A stretch of 64,000 nt of DNA from Lichenicoccus roseus (GTDB lineage: Bacteria > Pseudomonadota > Alphaproteobacteria > Acetobacterales > Acetobacteraceae). The DNA lies in the NCBI RefSeq assembly GCF_005844085.1, contig NZ_VCDI01000003.1:62001-126000 (forward strand). The letters run 5' to 3'. Positions 19,200 to 27,124 of this stretch are shown piece by piece. Position numbers and translations under genes: made by a program. The first letter of the stretch is position 1; the number at the start of each line of letters is the position of its first letter. The notes under the pieces were generated by a model. That model saw only the letters and a list, made by a program, of their open reading frames with translations, searched no databases and was not told the DNA's origin.

Positions 19200-19751
19200 C
19201 TAGGGGATGTGCGGATAGGTGCGGCCGGTCAGGTTATTGTAGCAGAACCCGATGATCAGCAGGATGATCGTGTTGACCATCACGGGCATGAACACGAAGC
19301 CGTAGCCTGCCGCGAGGACTTTCGGACCTCCCAGTACCGCCACGACCGCGACGGCGCCACCCGGCGGATGCGTGCACCGGCACAGGGCCTGGGCAACCAG
19401 GGTGAGGCCGATCGCCAGGCTGACGGCCAGAAGCGGGTTGGCGACGTAGCGCGCGCAGGTGACCCCGATCAAGGCGGCCAGGAAGCATCCGGCGACCATT
19501 GCGAACGGCTGTATGCGTGGACTGTCCGGCAGCGCGAACAGCAGCACCGACGCGGCTCCCATCGGAGCGATCACGATCGGCGTTGCCCAGGATGCGCCGA
19601 ACCACCAGGTCGTGAGCGCGCCGGTCAGGCCGATCCCGAGAAACGATCCGATGCCGATCCGGATCATTTCCTTGACGGAGACGGCCGGCTGCAACGGCAG
19701 GAAACCACGCAGTCGAGGCCTCGCACGTACGGTTGGCGTGGTCGTGCCCAA
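19200..19751 (-). CDS. HPP family membrane protein
   Basis: A 183-residue protein with about five hydrophobic helices and the diagnostic CRCTHPPGGAVAVVAV motif (His-Pro-Pro). Some HPP proteins act as nitrite transporters in cyanobacteria and plastids; for bacterial members the substrate is usually unknown. Translation appears to begin at TTG (19751), directly after the TAA of the small YbjQ-like gene, with GGGGAT about 7 bases upstream. The two are therefore probably translationally coupled. It is the last gene of a three-gene operon with DUF4239. Confidence 0.8.
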   Translation of the reverse strand: MGTTTPTVRARPRLRGFLPLQPAVSVKEMIRIGIGSFLGIGLTGALTTWWFGASWATPIVIAPMGAASVLLFALPDSPRIQPFAMVAGCFLAALIGVTCARYVANPLLAVSLAIGLTLVAQALCRCTHPPGGAVAVVAVLGGPKVLAAGYGFVFMPVMVNTIILLIIGFCYNNLTGRTYPHIP

Positions 19752-19985
19752 TTATTCGATCCCCGCAAGCGCCGTGGCGAGCAGGCTGGTTCGCTGGTTC
19801 CACTGGAACTGGCTCTGCACCAGCTGCAACCCGACCAGCGCCTTCGCGCCAAGCTTGTGGGCCTTCTCGATCAGCTCCACGATGCAGACGTCGAACGACT
19901 CGTCGTTGACGCCTTCGACCGAGGCGTAGACCACCCCGAGTTCCCTGCCGTGGCCGGTCTTCTCGCCGAGAGTGCTGATGTGCAT
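19752..19985 (-). CDS. small YbjQ-like protein, 77 residues
   Basis: Begins MHISTLGEKTGHGRELGVVY with AGGAGAGGCC upstream of the ATG. The second half, EKAHKLGAKALVGLQL, matches the pattern A..LGA.A.VG of the YbjQ/UPF0145 putative heavy-metal-binding domain. At 77 residues it is shorter than the usual 105. The assignment is by motif only. It sits between a DUF4239 membrane protein (11 bp upstream) and the HPP protein (0 bp downstream) and probably shares their function. No metal ligands can be identified with confidence. Confidence 0.65.
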   Translation of the reverse strand: MHISTLGEKTGHGRELGVVYASVEGVNDESFDVCIVELIEKAHKLGAKALVGLQLVQSQFQWNQRTSLLATALAGIE

Positions 19986-19996
19986 GTTGGCCTCTC

Positions 19997-20779
19997 CTAC
20001 GTCTCGTGGTCGATGATCTGGAATGTCGCCAGCGACGCCTCGAAGGCGGCGGGATCGATCGCCAGCGGCCCGCTGAACGGGTGGCTCAGGATGGCCAGGA
20101 TGTAGAGCAGCATTCCGATCAATGCCGACATCGTTCCGACGCACAGGAGCTGCGGCCACTTGTTTTCCATGAACAGCACGAAGGTCATGCCGATGGTGAT
20201 GACCGCGCCCCCGATCGCTCCCAGCCACATCACCCACGACAATCCCTCGGAGGCCTGCAGAAGCCTCTTGTTGCGGAACACCAGCTCCGACGACAGGGTG
20301 CGCAGGAATTCCGCGTCGATGATTTCCTTGATCTTCGTCGCCGGCGCCAGCGTGCCGAATTCCTTGTAGATCTGCCCGATCAGGTACTGCGCCCTGGGGC
20401 TTGCCTGCCCCGTGCCGGCCAGCCGTGGCCACTCGTCACTGACAATCGTTTCGGCGTAGTCGCGCAGGAGATGTCGCATCTCGACGCGCTTGTCGTCGGC
20501 CATGTCGGATGTCTGGCGATACAGCGGCACCAGGACCGCGGCTTCCTGGGCGGCGTTGTCGTGCGCGTCGGAATATGTCTCCCAGACGGCGACCACCATG
20601 AAGCCCAGCAGGACCGCATAGATCACCCCGGCGGTGAGGAACAGCGGCACCAGGACATCGTTGTGGCCTTCTACAACCTTGCCCTTGACGATACGTCTGC
20701 CGCACTCGACGCCGACGACGCCAAACGCGATCGTTCCCCCGACGATCAGCAAAGCCAGGGACAGCGATCCTATCGACAA
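19997..20779 (-). CDS. DUF4239 (bestrophin-like) membrane protein
   Basis: A 260-residue protein with two N-terminal hydrophobic helices (about 5-25 and 40-66), a long soluble helical middle with many charged residues (70-180) and two C-terminal helices (185-210 and 218-238). This layout, and the AVWETYSDAHDNAAQEAAVLVPLYRQT stretch after helix 2, are typical of DUF4239 proteins, which resemble bestrophin-type anion channels. The start appears to be TTG at 20779 with AGCAGGA upstream. It is the first gene of an operon with the YbjQ-like and HPP proteins. Confidence 0.75.
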   Translation of the reverse strand: MSIGSLSLALLIVGGTIAFGVVGVECGRRIVKGKVVEGHNDVLVPLFLTAGVIYAVLLGFMVVAVWETYSDAHDNAAQEAAVLVPLYRQTSDMADDKRVEMRHLLRDYAETIVSDEWPRLAGTGQASPRAQYLIGQIYKEFGTLAPATKIKEIIDAEFLRTLSSELVFRNKRLLQASEGLSWVMWLGAIGGAVITIGMTFVLFMENKWPQLLCVGTMSALIGMLLYILAILSHPFSGPLAIDPAAFEASLATFQIIDHET

Positions 20780-21194
20780 TATCCTGCTTCCCGATGTCTG
20801 AGGTCATGTGGCGTCATTGCAGGAGGTCCTGATAAAGCGCGGGCCATGCTCCTACAAGGGTCGGGAGGGCATCGGATGTCGGCAATCTCCACGGACCCCA
20901 ATTCCGTTCCGGATGCAGCACGGACGCAGGAATTCTGACTATACCGAACTAATGATGACAGCCTGCAGCGTCGCAACGGTCGTTGGCGCAGGCCCAGAGA
21001 TAATACTCCCTCGGCATAAGCATTCTCGCATCGCGGACACGATCGATCTGTCGACATTCCTGTTCAGGCTCCGGCGTTGACATGACTACTGTCGTGCAAT
21101 AACGCCACCTCGAGAGCAGCCAACCGGCGACAGACGCTGCGATCGACGGCAACAGCAACTGCCGGCTCCCCGTGCTATAGTGACAAGGCTACCG
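20780..21194. other. divergent intergenic region, no gene recognised
   Basis: This 415-bp stretch separates the DUF4239 operon (minus) from the outer-membrane barrel gene (plus). I see no convincing coding sequence; open frames here are short and lack a ribosome site or recognisable motif. Candidate promoter elements for the plus strand are TTGACA at 21077-21082 and a TATAGT at 21176-21181, about 15 bases before the barrel gene's ATG. They are not properly spaced to each other and I cannot assign a start site. No repeats or strong hairpins were found. Confidence 0.4.
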
Positions 21195-22190
21195 ATGTTT
21201 TCTGTATTGCTGTCGAAGCGGTCTATGACGTGTGCCGCCGCTGCGGTCATCGTGTCGCGTCTCGCCGACCCGGCGGCGCATGCCCAGGTTCCGGCAGCCG
21301 CCGTCGATCTCGGGCCTGGGCAAAGCCAGGCTGCGTTGATGCGGGAGCAACCTGTGCCGGACGCTGCGCCGACTCCGGCCTGGGAAGAGGAGCGCGGCGT
21401 CGAGGCCTATTTCCGCAACTGGTTCCGCCGGGTCGCCCTCGCGCAATCGGAGCAGCCGGGATGGGTCGCGGCGCTGGTGGCACCGCCGCCCTTCCTGGTG
21501 GAGCAGATGCGGTACGACCAGTACATCGAGCATCTGGGCAACGATGCCAGCGTACAGAACTTCGGCGTCAACAAGGGGCTGCAGCTGATCCCGGACACCA
21601 CCGAAGAGATCGACATCAATATCCCCCCGTACCAGCAGCGCCAGAACAAGAATCCGGCGACCGGATTCGGGGATTGGCAGTTCGCGCTGTTCAAGCAGCG
21701 CCTGCTGAGCGCGGGCCCGAACGACGGCAACTACGTGCTGAGCGGCTGGATCACGGCGACCGCCCCGATCGGGGCTTCGAAGTTCACCAACCACGTCTTC
21801 TTCGTCAATCCGAATATCGGCGGCGGCAAGGGCTTCGGCGACTTCGACATCCAGGCGACCTTCGGGCCGTCGATACCGACGTCGCAGTCGCACCTCTACG
21901 GAACGTCGCTGGTCAGCAACCTGGTGTTCCAGTATCGCTTCGAGAAGGTGATCTGGCCGGAGGTCGAGTTCAACTGGACCGACTGGCTCAACGGCACCCA
22001 GCATGGCGGCAGCAACCAGGTGTTGATGACGGTCGGAGCCGTCCTGGGCAAGTTCACGATCCATGACCGCTTCGGCGTCGCGCTGGGCGTCGGCTACCAG
22101 TTCCCGCTCACTCCCGCCTTCCGCACCGAGCCGGCACTGCTGCCGGTCTATCAGCGCAACTGGATCGTGAGCCTGCGCACGCCTTTCTAG
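21195..22190 (+). CDS. exported outer-membrane beta-barrel protein
   Basis: A 331-residue protein with a signal peptide (MFSVLLSKRSMTCAAAAVIV, cleavage near AHA-QV), a soluble segment of about 70 residues, then amphipathic strands and a C-terminal Phe (WIVSLRTPF), the usual barrel-assembly signal. The barrel part (YVLSGWITATAPIGASKF, LVFQYRFEKVIWPEVEFNW, VALGVGYQFPLTPAF) resembles the phenol-degradation MetA-like/transporter family. ATG at 21195 is preferred; a GTG at 21180 is in frame. It stands alone, with a strong hairpin 24 bp past the stop. The ligand is unknown. Confidence 0.7.
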   Translation: MFSVLLSKRSMTCAAAAVIVSRLADPAAHAQVPAAAVDLGPGQSQAALMREQPVPDAAPTPAWEEERGVEAYFRNWFRRVALAQSEQPGWVAALVAPPPFLVEQMRYDQYIEHLGNDASVQNFGVNKGLQLIPDTTEEIDINIPPYQQRQNKNPATGFGDWQFALFKQRLLSAGPNDGNYVLSGWITATAPIGASKFTNHVFFVNPNIGGGKGFGDFDIQATFGPSIPTSQSHLYGTSLVSNLVFQYRFEKVIWPEVEFNWTDWLNGTQHGGSNQVLMTVGAVLGKFTIHDRFGVALGVGYQFPLTPAFRTEPALLPVYQRNWIVSLRTPF

Positions 22191-22213
22191 GCGATGCGCC
22201 TCTGGTCGCACCC

Positions 22214-22247
22214 GGGGATGCCGCGGCATCGGGACGCCGGCATCCCC
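22214..22247 (+). terminator. hairpin downstream of the outer-membrane barrel gene
   Basis: A 9-bp perfect stem, GGGGATGCC (22214-22222) with GGCATCCCC (22239-22247), and a 16-base loop, beginning 24 bases past the barrel gene's stop. There is no U-tract, so it may be a processing or mRNA-stabilising hairpin, or a weak terminator. Confidence 0.4.
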
Positions 22248-22377
22248 GACGATCCGCTGGCGTGCCGGTGGATAGGGTCAGGGTTCGATACACGGCACTT
22301 GCCTGCCGGGTGCTTCTTGCCACATGAGAAGCCGACAGAGTTGCCGGTTCACCGGCACTTCATAGGATCCTGACAAC

Positions 22378-22938
22378 ATGTTCATCGAAACCGAGGACAC
22401 CCCGAACCCGGCCACCCTCAAGTTCATTCCAGGCGGCCGGGACGTGATGGGCTACAGCACCGCCGATTTCAGCGGCCCGGAGAGCGCTGCCCGCTCGCCG
22501 CTGGCCCTGGCGCTGTTCGATCTCGATGGCGTGGCGCGGGTATTCCTCGGCGCCGACTTCATCACCGTCAGCAAGACCGAGGCGGTCGACTGGTCTGCGC
22601 TGAAGCCGATGGTGCTCTCGGTGATCGTCGACCATTTCGTCTCCGGCCGGCCGGTGGTCGAGGGGCAGGGCGACCTCGCCGAGGAGGACACCCTTCCGGA
22701 GGACAGCGAGGTGGTCGCCCAGATCAAGGAACTGCTCGATACCCGCGTGCGCCCGGCGGTGGCCGGCGACGGCGGCGACATCGTATTCCGCGGCTACCGC
22801 GACGGGATCGTGCGGCTGCACATGCAGGGCGCCTGCTCCGGCTGCCCGTCCTCGCGCGCCACGCTGAAGCACGGCGTCGAGAACATGCTGCGACACTACG
22901 TGCCGGAAGTGCAGTCGGTCGAGCAGGTCGAGGCCTGA
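22378..22938 (+). CDS. nfuA: NifU-like Fe-S scaffold/carrier protein
   Basis: A 186-residue protein with an N-terminal Nfu domain (MFIETEDTPNPATLKFIPG, about 1-88) and a C-terminal NifU domain (about 105-182) carrying the cluster-binding CxxC in GACSGCPSS. It carries 4Fe-4S clusters to late-maturing apoproteins in the cytosol. The arrangement is that of the alphaproteobacterial and mitochondrial Nfu proteins. The nitroreductase gene begins 10 bp downstream. A second Fe-S carrier, Mrp, is encoded at 4.2-5.3 kb. Confidence 0.92.
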   Translation: MFIETEDTPNPATLKFIPGGRDVMGYSTADFSGPESAARSPLALALFDLDGVARVFLGADFITVSKTEAVDWSALKPMVLSVIVDHFVSGRPVVEGQGDLAEEDTLPEDSEVVAQIKELLDTRVRPAVAGDGGDIVFRGYRDGIVRLHMQGACSGCPSSRATLKHGVENMLRHYVPEVQSVEQVEA

Positions 22939-22947
22939 TCCGCGGCC

Positions 22948-23640
22948 ATGGCCTCCGAGACGATGCAGCCTGGCTCGGAGCCGGCCGAGGGGCTCACCGG
23001 AACCGCCCGGGCCGGGGATGAACACCACGCACGTGCGGCGGTGGCCGACGTTCCCGCCGGTGTTCCGGACGCGGTCCTGGAGCAGGTGTTCCGCCAGGCC
23101 CGCACGCCGGAGCGCTGGCGCGACCTGCCGGTGCCGGAGACCCTGCTGCATGCACTCTACGAACTGGTGAAGCTCGGCCCGACCTCGGGCAACTGCTCGC
23201 CGGCACGCTTCGTGTTCCTGGCCAGCCGCGACAGCCGGGAGCGGCTGCGGCCGGCGCTGTCGAGCGGCAACGTCGAACGCACCATGAGCGCGCCGCTGAC
23301 CGTGATCGTGGCGCAGGACCCGCTGTTCTACGAGCAGTTGCCGCGGCTGTATCCGCAGGTCGAGGCGCGCTCCTGGTTCGCCGCCGACATCGTGCTCGCC
23401 GAGGAGACCGCGTCGCGCAACGGCAGCCTGCAGGGCGGCTACCTGATCCTGGCGGCACGCATGCTCGGCCTCGATGCGGCGCCGATGTCGGGCTTCGACA
23501 ACGACAAGGTCGACGAGATCTTCCTGTCGGGGCAGGGCTGGCGATCGAATTTCCTGCTCAATCTCGGCTACGCGGACGGTGAGCCGTCGCACCCACGGGC
23601 GCCGCGGCTGGCCTTCGACGAAGCCTGCCTGCTGCTCTAG
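22948..23640 (+). CDS. nitroreductase-fold oxidoreductase, RutE/malonic semialdehyde reductase-like
   Basis: A 230-residue FMN-dependent reductase. The nitroreductase core begins at about residue 38 with LEQVFRQARTPERWRDLPVPETLLHALYELVKLGPTSGNCSPARFVFL, matching the RutE/HadB group that reduces malonic semialdehyde or 3-hydroxypropanoate-related aldehydes. AARMLGLDAAPMSGFDNDKVDEIFL is the characteristic second half. The first 35 residues look like a non-conserved extension, so the true start could be further in. It lies between nfuA and tsaB on the same strand, with no rut genes nearby. Confidence 0.82.
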   Translation: MASETMQPGSEPAEGLTGTARAGDEHHARAAVADVPAGVPDAVLEQVFRQARTPERWRDLPVPETLLHALYELVKLGPTSGNCSPARFVFLASRDSRERLRPALSSGNVERTMSAPLTVIVAQDPLFYEQLPRLYPQVEARSWFAADIVLAEETASRNGSLQGGYLILAARMLGLDAAPMSGFDNDKVDEIFLSGQGWRSNFLLNLGYADGEPSHPRAPRLAFDEACLLL

Positions 23641-23656
23641 CGACGGCACGCGCCGG

Positions 23657-24328
23657 TTGCACATCCTGGTGCTCGACGGCGCCGGACCGGATGGCCGCAT
23701 GGGGCTGGTGCGGTCCGCCGCGGACGGCCGGCTGGTCATGCTGTCGGACGCGCTGGAGTGCGGTCGTGGCGGTGCGCAGCGGTTGGCCGGATCTCTGCCG
23801 GCGATGCTCGCGGCGGCCGGCCTGCAGCTGTCCGCGATCGGCCTGATTGCCACCATCGTCGGCCCGGGCAGCTTCACCGGCCTGCGTGCGACCCTGGCGC
23901 TGGCGCATGGCCTCGCACTCGGCAGCGGAACAAGCCTGGTGGGCGTCACCGTCGGCGAGGCCCTGCGACGCACGGCCGGGCCGCGCTCTCTGCCGCTGTG
24001 GTGCGTGACCACGGCACGGACCGGCCGGGTGTTCCTGGAGCGCGACGGGCTGGAGCCGGTCGGATGCATGCTGCAGGCGCTGCCGTCGCAGGGTCCGGGG
24101 CCGCTGCTCCTTGCCGGCAACGCCAGCGACCTGGTGCAACCGGTGCTGGAGCATGCCGGCATCGCCTCGCGCACCCTCGGCATCGACCGTCCGGAGCTTT
24201 CGGCAATCGCCGGCGTGGCGATCGATCGCGCCGCAGGCCGGTTGCCGCCGCTGGCCGCGCAGCCGTTCTATGTCGATCCCCCAGAGGCGAAGCTGCCGGC
24301 AAACGGCCTGCGCCCGGCTCCGGCTTGA
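23657..24328 (+). CDS. tsaB: tRNA threonylcarbamoyladenosine modification protein TsaB
   Basis: A 223-residue ASKHA-fold protein that partners TsaD and TsaE to make t6A37 in tRNA. Conserved features are the opening strand HILVLDGAGPDG, GRGGAQRLAGSLPAMLAAAGL, and the signature IVGPGSFTGLRATLALAHGLALG. The start is TTG at 23657; no ATG lies close enough to keep the first strand. Its TGA overlaps the TTG start of rimI (TTGA), so the two are coupled. The pairing of tsaB with rimI is common in bacteria. Confidence 0.9.
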   Translation: MHILVLDGAGPDGRMGLVRSAADGRLVMLSDALECGRGGAQRLAGSLPAMLAAAGLQLSAIGLIATIVGPGSFTGLRATLALAHGLALGSGTSLVGVTVGEALRRTAGPRSLPLWCVTTARTGRVFLERDGLEPVGCMLQALPSQGPGPLLLAGNASDLVQPVLEHAGIASRTLGIDRPELSAIAGVAIDRAAGRLPPLAAQPFYVDPPEAKLPANGLRPAPA

Positions 24329-24801
24329 CCGCCTCGCACCGGATCGTCGCCGCACCCTGCTGGGCACCGTTGCTGGCGGCGCTGCACGAGGAAAGCTTCG
24401 TGCACCCCGGCGACGAGGCCTGGAGTGCCAAGGCGTTCGCCGGGCTGCTGGAGGCGCCAGCCTGCTTTGCGGTAGTGGCCGAAACCGTGGACGGTCCGGC
24501 CGGGCTCGCCCTGTTCCGCGTCGCCGCCGGGGAGGCCGAGGTGCTCACCATAGGCGTGCGTCCGGCGGACCGGTCGGCCGGGATCGGCGCCGGGCTGCTG
24601 GGTGCCGGGCTGGCGGAGTGCGCCCGCCGCGGCGCCCACGAGGTGCTGCTCGAGGTAGCCGCCGGCAATGCGGCGGCGCAGTCGCTGTATCGCCGCCGCG
24701 GCTTCGTCGAGGTCGGCCGGCGACGCCGTTATTACCGCGACGGCAGCGACGCCCTCGTGCTGTCTCTCGGCCTTACCGGCGGCGTATCGACACCAGCCTG
24801 A
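24325..24801 (+). CDS. rimI: GNAT acetyltransferase RimI (ribosomal protein S18 alanine acetylase)
   Basis: A 158-residue GNAT enzyme starting at TTG 24325, which overlaps the tsaB stop by 3 bases. The acetyl-CoA loop is VRPADRSAGIGAGLLGAGLAEC, followed by VLLEVAAGNAAAQSLYRRRGFVEVGRRRRYY, the RimI hallmark. It acetylates the N-terminus of S18 and possibly other proteins. The last 29 bp overlap, tail to tail, the convergent TusA-like gene. Confidence 0.87.
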   Translation: MTASHRIVAAPCWAPLLAALHEESFVHPGDEAWSAKAFAGLLEAPACFAVVAETVDGPAGLALFRVAAGEAEVLTIGVRPADRSAGIGAGLLGAGLAECARRGAHEVLLEVAAGNAAAQSLYRRRGFVEVGRRRRYYRDGSDALVLSLGLTGGVSTPA

Positions 24802-25000
24802 AGCCATCCGGACGCGCGTCATCGGCGGTCACCGCGTGGCCCAGGCTCTCCGCGTTGCGCACCACGTTGCGGTGCGGCTCGTCGCCGGCAAGCAGCACGT
24901 GCAGCGTCTCTCCTGGAACGATCCGGTCGAGTGCCAGCCGCGTCCGCACGAAGGTCATCGGGCAGGTCTCGCGGGTTATATCGAGGTGATGGTCAGGCAT
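24773..25000 (-). CDS. TusA/SirA-like sulfur carrier protein
   Basis: A 75-residue protein with the two-layer fold of the TusA family. The motif LDITRETCPMTFVRTRLAL contains the single conserved Cys in CPxTxVRxR, which carries persulfide sulfur for tRNA thiolation or other sulfur relay. An AAGGAG about 13 bases upstream supports the ATG at 25000; an alternative ATG at 25024 is in frame. It is convergent with rimI and overlaps its 3' end. Confidence 0.82.
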   Translation of the reverse strand: MPDHHLDITRETCPMTFVRTRLALDRIVPGETLHVLLAGDEPHRNVVRNAESLGHAVTADDARPDGFRLVSIRRR

Positions 25001-25040
25001 AGCGTCCACGAGCTCCTTCCGCATACCGGTCGAGGCGGAG

Positions 25041-25117
25041 TAAGGCGGAATACACATTGCGGGAATCGGAATAACATTTATATGGAATGCGAGTATATCT
25101 GACCAAGGGGCACGGAC
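25041..25117 (+). promoter_or_regulatory. AT-rich control region before mucR
   Basis: A short AT-rich island in otherwise GC-rich DNA. It contains four GGAAT pentamers (25047-25051, 25062-25066, 25068-25072, 25084-25088) and T-A steps in TTTATATGG and GAGTATATC. A possible promoter is TTGCGG (25057-25062) with TATATG (25079-25084), spacing 16. MucR/Ros proteins bind AT-rich, T-A-step-rich DNA in an H-NS-like way, so autoregulation here is plausible but inferred. Confidence 0.4.
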
Positions 25118-25543
25118 ATGACCGATCAGGCGGGACACCCCGGCGCTCTGGGACTGGGCGTGCTGGGGCTGACGGCGCAGATCGTCTCCGCCCATGTCGC
25201 AAACAATGCGGTGCAGTCCGATGCGCTTGCGGCGCTGATCGCCGATGTCTACCGAACCCTCGCCGCCGTCGGGCGCGACGTCGCCCCGGTGGACAAGCCG
25301 CAGCCGGCGGTATCGGTCAAGAAGTCGATCTATCCGGACCACATCATCTGCCTCGAGGACGGCAAGAAGCTCAAGATGCTGAAGCGGCATCTCAAGACCG
25401 CCTACAACATGACGCCCGAGCAATATCGCGAGCGCTGGAACCTGCCGGCCGACTATCCGATGGTGGCGCCGAACTATGCGCGCCACCGGTCGTCGCTCGC
25501 CAAGCAGATCGGCCTCGGCACCAAGCCGCGCGTCGTCCGCTAG
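25118..25543 (+). CDS. mucR: MucR/Ros family transcriptional regulator
   Basis: A 141-residue DNA-binding protein. The N-terminal half (about 10-60) is the helical oligomerisation part. The C-terminal half has the Ros-type zinc-finger region, IICLEDGKKLKMLKRHLKTAYNMTPEQYRERWNL, followed by the basic YPMVAPNYARHRSSLAKQIGLG. Only one of the usual two finger cysteines is visible, as in MucR variants with altered or absent zinc ligands. MucR proteins regulate exopolysaccharide, motility and cell-cycle genes in alphaproteobacteria. It stands alone, with an AT-rich leader. Confidence 0.9.
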   Translation: MTDQAGHPGALGLGVLGLTAQIVSAHVANNAVQSDALAALIADVYRTLAAVGRDVAPVDKPQPAVSVKKSIYPDHIICLEDGKKLKMLKRHLKTAYNMTPEQYRERWNLPADYPMVAPNYARHRSSLAKQIGLGTKPRVVR

Positions 25544-25745
25544 GAAGGGGGCATCGGTGCGGCCCCGCTCGCCAGCGTCGCCTTCGTCGCAGTAGCCAGG
25601 CGTTCTGCCCAGCATGCCGGAAGCGGCGCCGCCCGATCCATCTGCGACTCAATCCGGAGCGGATTGGACAAGGCCCGCGATCTTGGGATACGCGACCTCC
25701 AATGAGTGCACGCCTCTTCCTGCGGGACCGCGACGTGGTGATGCG

Positions 25746-26249
25746 ATGGCATCCCGCATAGAGCGCCTGTGCGTCGAGCGCGGCCTGAAGATGACCGGCC
25801 AGCGGCGGGTGATCGCGAAGGTGCTGTCCGAGGCCGAGGACCATCCCGACGTCGAGGAACTGTATCGCCGCGCCGCCTCGCTCGACAGCAGGATCTCGGT
25901 GGCGACGGTGTATCGGACGGTCCGGCTGCTCGAGGAGAAGGGCATCCTCGAGCGACGCGACTTCGGCGGTGGCCGGGCACGTTACGAGGCGACCGAGCAC
26001 GGCCATCATTATCACCTCATCGACATCGAGAGCGGCCGCGTGATCGAGTTCGAGGATGCGGAGCACGAGCAGCTGATGCGGCAGATCGCGACCCGACTCG
26101 GCTTCGACCTGGTGTCGCACCGCATGGAGCTGTTCGGGCGCCGCCGCACCGGCGCCGAGCCCGGAGCCGACCGACCGAACGGGGACGGCGACATCGTGGC
26201 CGAGCAGGATGGCGGCAGGGCACGCGACCGGAACGGAGTGACGAGGTGA
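25746..26249 (+). CDS. fur: Fur family metal-responsive regulator
   Basis: A 167-residue repressor with a winged helix (about 1-80: LKMTGQRRVIAKVLSEAEDHPDVEELYRRA, then RISVATVYRTVRLLEEKG) and a dimerisation domain with metal-binding EHGHHYHLIDIESG and LVSHRMELFGRR. It lacks the CxxC pairs of Zur/PerR-type members and so fits the alphaproteobacterial Fur/Mur/Irr branch. Whether it senses iron, manganese or heme cannot be told. A charged, probably disordered tail of about 35 residues follows. The start is ATG 25746. Its TGA overlaps the GTG of olsB, so the two are coupled. Confidence 0.88.
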   Translation: MASRIERLCVERGLKMTGQRRVIAKVLSEAEDHPDVEELYRRAASLDSRISVATVYRTVRLLEEKGILERRDFGGGRARYEATEHGHHYHLIDIESGRVIEFEDAEHEQLMRQIATRLGFDLVSHRMELFGRRRTGAEPGADRPNGDGDIVAEQDGGRARDRNGVTR

Positions 26250-27094
26250 GCCTGACAACTCCGATCGTGGCGCCGCCACTGTTGCCGCCCAAGCGCGATG
26301 GCGGCTTCGGCGAGCTGCGCGCCGGCAATCTCGGTGTCCGGATCGCGGTCAGCGCCGCCGAACGCGATGCGGCGCAGGCGTTGCGCTACCGCATCTTCTA
26401 CGAGGAGATGGGCGCGCAGCCCGACGACACCGCGCGCCGGCTGAAGCGCGACATCGACATCTTCGACGATGTCGCCGACCACCTGCTGGTGATCGACCAT
26501 GCGCTCGGCTCCGGCCCGCGCGGCGTCGTCGGCACCTACCGGCTGGTGCAGAACGAGGGAGCCGAGCGGGTCGGCCGGTTCTACACCTCGGACGAGTACG
26601 ACATCAGCCGCATCACCGGCTTTCCCGGCCGCCTGCTCGAACTGGGACGGTCGTGCGTGGACCCGGCCTATCGTGGCCGCGCCGTGATGCAGCTGCTGTG
26701 GCGCGGCATCGCCGCCTACGTGTTCCTGCACCGGATCGATGTGATGTTCGGCTGCGCGAGCCTGCCCGGCACCGATCCGGACCGGCTCGCCGCCGAATTG
26801 ACCTACCTGTATCACAACCATCTGGCGCCACCGGCGCTGCGCCTGCGCGCCGTTCCCGCCCGGCATATCGAGATGCGCCGCTGCGATCCGGCGACACTGG
26901 ACCACAAGCGAACGCAACTGCTGCTGCCTCCCCTGGTGAAGGGCTACCTCCGTCTGGGCGGCTTCATCGGCGACGGCGCCGTGGTCGACCAGCAGTTCAA
27001 CACCACCGATGTCGCGGTGGTGGTCAAGACCGACCTGATCACCGACAAGTACTACCGGCACTACGAGCGCCAGCTGCGCGACGCCCTGGACTGA
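26246..27094 (+). CDS. olsB: L-ornithine N-alpha-acyltransferase (OlsB-like)
   Basis: A 282-residue GNAT-fold acyltransferase. Conserved elements are RIAVSAAERDAAQALRYRIFYEEMGA, DHLLVID, GVVGTYRLVQ, FPGRLLELGRSCVDPAYRGRAVMQLLWRGIAAY and LPPLVKGYLRLGGFIGDGAVVDQQFNTTDV, all typical of OlsB. OlsB attaches a 3-hydroxy fatty acid from ACP to ornithine, giving lyso-ornithine lipid. No olsA is seen directly beside it. The start GTG overlaps the fur stop, which raises the possibility that ornithine-lipid synthesis shares fur expression. The lnt gene is 30 bp downstream. Confidence 0.88.
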   Translation: MSLTTPIVAPPLLPPKRDGGFGELRAGNLGVRIAVSAAERDAAQALRYRIFYEEMGAQPDDTARRLKRDIDIFDDVADHLLVIDHALGSGPRGVVGTYRLVQNEGAERVGRFYTSDEYDISRITGFPGRLLELGRSCVDPAYRGRAVMQLLWRGIAAYVFLHRIDVMFGCASLPGTDPDRLAAELTYLYHNHLAPPALRLRAVPARHIEMRRCDPATLDHKRTQLLLPPLVKGYLRLGGFIGDGAVVDQQFNTTDVAVVVKTDLITDKYYRHYERQLRDALD

Positions 27095-27124
27095 CCGGCG
27101 CGTCGCCGCTCCAGAGCTGCCGTC

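Noticed and set aside
20808-21080. Short open frames in the region between the DUF4239 operon and the barrel gene
   Set aside because: No ribosome site, no recognisable motif, no plausible composition; kept as non-coding.
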